A stretch of 64,000 bases of DNA from CAZOZZ01 sp965247425. GTDB lineage: Bacteria; Acidobacteriota; Terriglobia; 20CM-2-55-15. The position numbers and the translations under genes were made by a program. Below are positions 61,801 through 64,000 of the stretch, one piece after another (the first letter of the stretch is position 1; each line of letters starts with the position of its first letter). The notes under the pieces were generated by a model. The model made no database searches, was not told the origin of the DNA, and saw only the letters and a list, made by a program, of their open reading frames with translations. Location of the stretch: NCBI GenBank assembly GCA_965247425.1, contig OZ252023.1, positions 3,348,001 to 3,412,000 of the forward strand. The letters are read 5' to 3'.

Positions 61801-61994
61801 ACCCGTACTACTGGTCGGGGTTCACGGTGACGGGCAACCGAAGCGCCCTGCGATCTGGAGTCCCGGCAGGCGCGGGCTCTAGCCCGCATAAATCACCGAA
61901 AGGACCAGAAAAGGCCGCCCTGTTTGGCATGAATCGTTTGTCGAGAACGGTTCAGAAACCAAACGGAGGCGGCCCTTATGAGTACAGAGTGTAA
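58809..61994 (+). pseudogene. TPR-CHAT protease gene interrupted by one in-frame stop and with an IS at its 3' end
   Basis: Two open segments in the same frame (58809-60548, 579 codons; 60630-61994) are separated by a single TAA at 60546-60548. Codons on both sides join as a continuous TPR protein: SIETVYSHQ, stop, RSALAETLLGAGRKEDARKQ. The N-terminus has a signal-like stretch (RTAACVGMIAVVALGTV). About ten TPR units fill residues 90-620. A C-terminal CHAT domain has the catalytic His in LFHYAGHSAVDG (codon 875) and Cys in VVLSSCDSSVGNS (codon 921). The IS1380-type element follows from 61883 and alters the last residues. Confidence 0.85.
60630..61994 (+). CDS. CHAT-domain segment of the TPR-CHAT gene
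   Basis: This is the downstream open part of the interrupted gene: 454 residues from an internal ATG. It holds one TPR-like helix pair, a helical linker, and the whole CHAT (caspase-like) domain, with SIVPDRILHRLPFGALRSPE, the His-Cys pair, and IAGAGAVVGSLWPVETVATK. The last 45 residues, from the IS boundary on, are encoded by the IS and are not part of the natural protein. If the stop is not read through, a separate start here could still make a CHAT protein, but no strong ribosome site was seen. Confidence 0.7.
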   Translation: MDREDDMFTSTARLAFDPRRRDVYESAIGFEFDEGNLEQAWEYAQRYRARLLEEMLGQYAPEHEGFADRVAAMSDRRAELGDTHLLEYTVLKDRLLVWLVSATALEGYAYPIKRAALEESVGRFLVLVRTGAPADELAETSVDLYQALIGPVSGLLQNTVSFSIVPDRILHRLPFGALRSPEGEYLLEEHPLVQTPNLAYFLSPASPRVNDPKQIAMGSRDLNVSIGQELEGLEESYDGLTSYNGFEVDRTLFLEALNGASLFHYAGHSAVDGTNAFRSSILLEGDDEGPNVISAADIASSRLAPDALVVLSSCDSSVGNSIGGAGVRGLTSAFLIAGAGAVVGSLWPVETVATKELMLRFHRNRAGGRSVVDALREAQLSFIQDFPEQAHPYYWSGFTVTGNRSALRSGVPAGAGSSPHKSPKGPEKAALFGMNRLSRTVQKPNGGGPYEYRV

Positions 61995-63620
61995 ACAAAC
62001 CACGTTCGAATTTCACGGACTTCTTCAACGAAAAATGAAGGCGCGTTTCGACGGCGGCAAGATCACGTCTGACGCTGGAGTTCTGCTGCTGCGTGAAGTC
62101 GAAAAGCGGACCGGTTTGATCGATGGATTGGCGGGGTGTTTTAGCGATCATCGCGACCAACGGTTGATCGAACACACCGTGAAGGAGCTGTTGGGACAGC
62201 GGGTCTACGGGCTGTGCCTGGGATATGAAGACCTGAACGATCACGATCAGTTACGGACCGACCCGATGCTTGCGTTGGCGGTGGACAAAGCGGATCCGCT
62301 GGGAACGAATCGACGACAGGCCGGCGACTGGGGAAAGGCGTTGGCGGGCAAGAGCACGCTAAACCGATTGGAGTTGACCGGCGCCGAAGTCGGCGACCAG
62401 GAGCGGTACAAGAAGATCGCTATGGATGGGGACAAGATCGATCGTTGGATGGTCGATGCGTTTGTGGCAGCCCATGACAACACGGCGCCCGAAGAGATCG
62501 TTCTGGATCTGGACGCGACCGATGATCCGATCCATGGTCAACAGGAAGGCCGGTTCTTTCACGGCTACTACCGCAACTACTGCTATCTGCCCTTGTACAT
62601 CTTCTGTGGAGAGCATCTGTTGTGCGCTCGGCTGCGCCCGTCCAATATCGATGGGGCGGCAGGATCAGTCGATGAATTGGAACGTATCGTCGGCCAGATC
62701 CGTCAGAGCTGGCCGGACGTGTCGATCATCATTCGGGCCGATTCCGGATTCTGCCGGGATGCATTACTGGACTGGTGTGAAACCCACCAGGTCGATTATG
62801 TGATGGGGTTGGCCAAGAACGACCGCCTCAAGCGAGAGATCGCTGACCAGATGATTCAGGCTGAAGCGGAGTTTCAGACCACTGGGAAATCGGCACGAGT
62901 GTTTAAGGATTTCCTGTACCGGACTCGAAAGAGCTGGAGCCGCACTCGTCGCGTTGTTGGCAAAGCCGAGTTCCTGGCCAAGGGCGCCAATCCCCGATTC
63001 GTGGTGACCTCACTGCCACCGGAACGACTCGGAGCCCAAGCGCTCTACGAAGATTTCTATTGCGCACGCGGCGACATGGAGAACCGGATCAAAGAACAGC
63101 AACTGGATCTATTTGCCGACCGCACCAGTGCGGGAACCATGCGCGCCAATCAGCTCCGACTGTATCTGTCCTCAGCCGCCTACATGCTTATGCAGGCGTT
63201 GCGTCGTCTCGGTCTCAAAGATACCGCGATGGCCCATGCCCAATGCGGAACCATCCGTCTGAAGCTTCTTAAGATCGGTGCGCGTATCCGCCTCACGGTC
63301 CGCAACGTCTGGATCTCGATGTCGGAGGCCTATCCCTATGCCGACGTCTTTGCTCTCATAGTGAGAAACCTGCAATCAATTCCGCTTCGTTGCTGACGAC
63401 ACCGAACCTTCAGATCCGAAAAACAGCGCCTCTCATCTGCCTCCCGGCGAGGCCTGCCTGCACTCGCCCATTCATGCCGATCTCCCGCCAAATGTCGCCG
63501 TGTCACAGGCTCAAAATCCGCCAATGTCCACGGCTCGCTCACTCTCAGCTCCAAGTCTCGCCGCAAATCGCTTCTCGTATCCGAACACCGATCGATTCTC
63601 CGATTGGTGATCCATCCGGG
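61883..63620 (+). mobile_element. IS1380-type insertion sequence, copy 2
   Basis: This 1738-bp element is apparently identical to copy 1 and inverted relative to it. It is flanked on both sides by CTAG (61879-61882 and 63621-63624), an intact 4-bp target duplication. It is inserted at the 3' end of the TPR-CHAT gene. The right-hand CTAG is shared with element MIR1-D. Confidence 0.95.
61978..63396 (+). CDS. IS1380 family transposase
   Basis: The 472-residue protein is identical to the product of 17954-19372. The start ATG lies 95 bp inside the element. The DDE-type residues are intact (see copy 1: IVLDLDATDDPIHGQQEGRF, IIRADSGFCRDALLDWCE, YCARGDMENRIKEQQLDLFA). Complete identity of the two copies suggests recent transposition or gene conversion and an active element. 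Confidence 0.96.
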   Translation: MSTECKQTTFEFHGLLQRKMKARFDGGKITSDAGVLLLREVEKRTGLIDGLAGCFSDHRDQRLIEHTVKELLGQRVYGLCLGYEDLNDHDQLRTDPMLALAVDKADPLGTNRRQAGDWGKALAGKSTLNRLELTGAEVGDQERYKKIAMDGDKIDRWMVDAFVAAHDNTAPEEIVLDLDATDDPIHGQQEGRFFHGYYRNYCYLPLYIFCGEHLLCARLRPSNIDGAAGSVDELERIVGQIRQSWPDVSIIIRADSGFCRDALLDWCETHQVDYVMGLAKNDRLKREIADQMIQAEAEFQTTGKSARVFKDFLYRTRKSWSRTRRVVGKAEFLAKGANPRFVVTSLPPERLGAQALYEDFYCARGDMENRIKEQQLDLFADRTSAGTMRANQLRLYLSSAAYMLMQALRRLGLKDTAMAHAQCGTIRLKLLKIGARIRLTVRNVWISMSEAYPYADVFALIVRNLQSIPLRC

Positions 63621-63624
63621 CTAG

Positions 63625-63894
63625 GAGCCCGTGGTAGAAGTCTGTAGGGTCGCGCGCAGGGGTATTCGGGTCTCAGGCGCGAAATGAGGAGCGGAACGAT
63701 GCTTTGTCATCGTGACCGACGAATGACAAAGCCTGTGGCCCGAAGACCCCTGCGCCCTACGGGTTACGACGGCATGGGGCCAGCTGCGGCGTTGCCACTC
63801 CTAGATCGATGAAGAGCATCGACGTCGTCGTGGCGCCTTGCATCTAGCCCCATGGCGCTCGTAACGCGACCCTACAGACTTCCACCACGGACTC
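63625..63894. mobile_element. Small inverted-repeat element MIR1, copy D
   Basis: This 270-bp copy starts GAGCCCGTGGTAGAAGTCTG and ends with the complement ending CCACGGACTC. It is flanked by CTAG on the left and CTAC on the right. Its internal CTAG site is uninterrupted (GCATCTAGCCCCATGG) and shows the pre-insertion state of MIR1-C. Its right end falls on the stop codon of the quinone-oxidoreductase-like gene. Confidence 0.9.
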
Positions 63895-64000
63895 CTACGG
63901 TATCAGCAGAACCTTCCCCGTAGTTTTCCGGCCCTCGAGTTGCCGGTGGGCTTCGGCGGCATCGGAAAGCGGAAACGTGTGCTCGATCCGCAGCTTCAGG
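63895..64000 (-). CDS. Zinc-type alcohol dehydrogenase / quinone oxidoreductase, C-terminal end
   Basis: Only the last 34 codons are in the window. HTFPLSDAAEAHRQLEGRK followed by TTGKVLLIP is the typical C-terminus of NADPH:quinone oxidoreductases of the MDR family. The stop TAG is the last three bases of the tetranucleotide flanking MIR1-D. The catalytic part lies beyond the window. Confidence 0.88.
   Translation of the reverse strand, partial: LKLRIEHTFPLSDAAEAHRQLEGRKTTGKVLLIP

Noticed and set aside
1..64000. tRNA, rRNA or tmRNA genes
   Set aside because: No cloverleaf-like or rRNA-like segment was found when reading the intergenic regions; short ones could still be missed by eye.

Overview
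The window looks like a chromosomal segment of a GC-rich Gram-negative bacterium, most probably an Acidobacteriota member. The evidence is an Oar-type TonB-dependent receptor with an N-terminal carboxypeptidase-regulatory domain, a VWA protein with an acidobacterial-style N-terminus, PQQ-propeller and TPR-rich exported proteins, a two-haem cytochrome related to photosynthetic reaction-centre cytochromes, and a sigma/anti-sigma/CHAT locus. No rRNA, tRNA or CRISPR was found, so the taxonomic call is an inference from gene content.

Layout. 1-1348: 5' part of a group II intron with its reverse transcriptase (runs off the left edge). 1.4-7.4 kb: MATE exporter, thioredoxin-like [2Fe-2S] ferredoxin, an unknown exported protein and a TonB-dependent receptor. 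7.4-15 kb: amino-acid metabolism (serA, an aminotransferase, ilvE, ilvD, panE) with a thioesterase and a Rieske protein. 15.1-17.3 kb: ankyrin/PQQ-propeller protein. 17.4-19.5 kb: a small inverted-repeat element next to an IS1380-type insertion sequence. 19.5-24 kb: ornithine cyclodeaminase-like protein, rpiA, a HAD phosphatase, folE, a c-type cytochrome and an exported metallo-beta-lactamase-fold protein. 24-26.1 kb: a second inverted-repeat element and a two-gene transposon. 26.3-33.2 kb: DNA repair (FmdB-like protein, nth, MrfB/MrfA-like exonuclease and helicase) and pepA. 33.2-40.8 kb: a domain-permuted aconitase-family protein, a tiny glycine-rich peptide gene with its own leader and double terminator, queD, ligD and TPR proteins. 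40.9-50.4 kb: glycosyltransferase, 3'-5' exonuclease, SDR, a DUF6178-like protein, an RNB ribonuclease, an unknown protein, an EamA transporter and a zinc ribbon. 50.5-51.4 kb: nested inverted-repeat elements. 51.4-61.9 kb: VWA protein, MFS/spermidine-synthase/TPR fusion, then a divergent signalling locus (anti-sigma-TPR, sigma factor and histidine kinase on one strand; Tat-signal protein and TPR-CHAT protease on the other). 61.9-64 kb: a second, identical and inverted copy of the IS1380-type element, another small inverted-repeat element, and the 3' end of a quinone-oxidoreductase-like gene.

Two themes stand out. First, three kinds of mobile unit (the IS1380-type element, a 270-bp inverted-repeat family with four copies, and a second 268-bp family) all sit between CTAG or CTAG-like tetranucleotides. 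They stack on each other and land on the very edges of genes. The intergenic space also carries at least seven long hairpin repeats, and the group II intron lies directly beside one of them. Second, the divergent locus at 55.5-61.9 kb is the best candidate for a little-described system: an ECF-like sigma factor, a membrane anti-sigma with a periplasmic TPR, a histidine kinase, a Tat-exported unknown protein and a signal-bearing TPR-CHAT protease. In this genome the protease gene carries one in-frame stop and has an IS at its 3' end, so it may be decaying.
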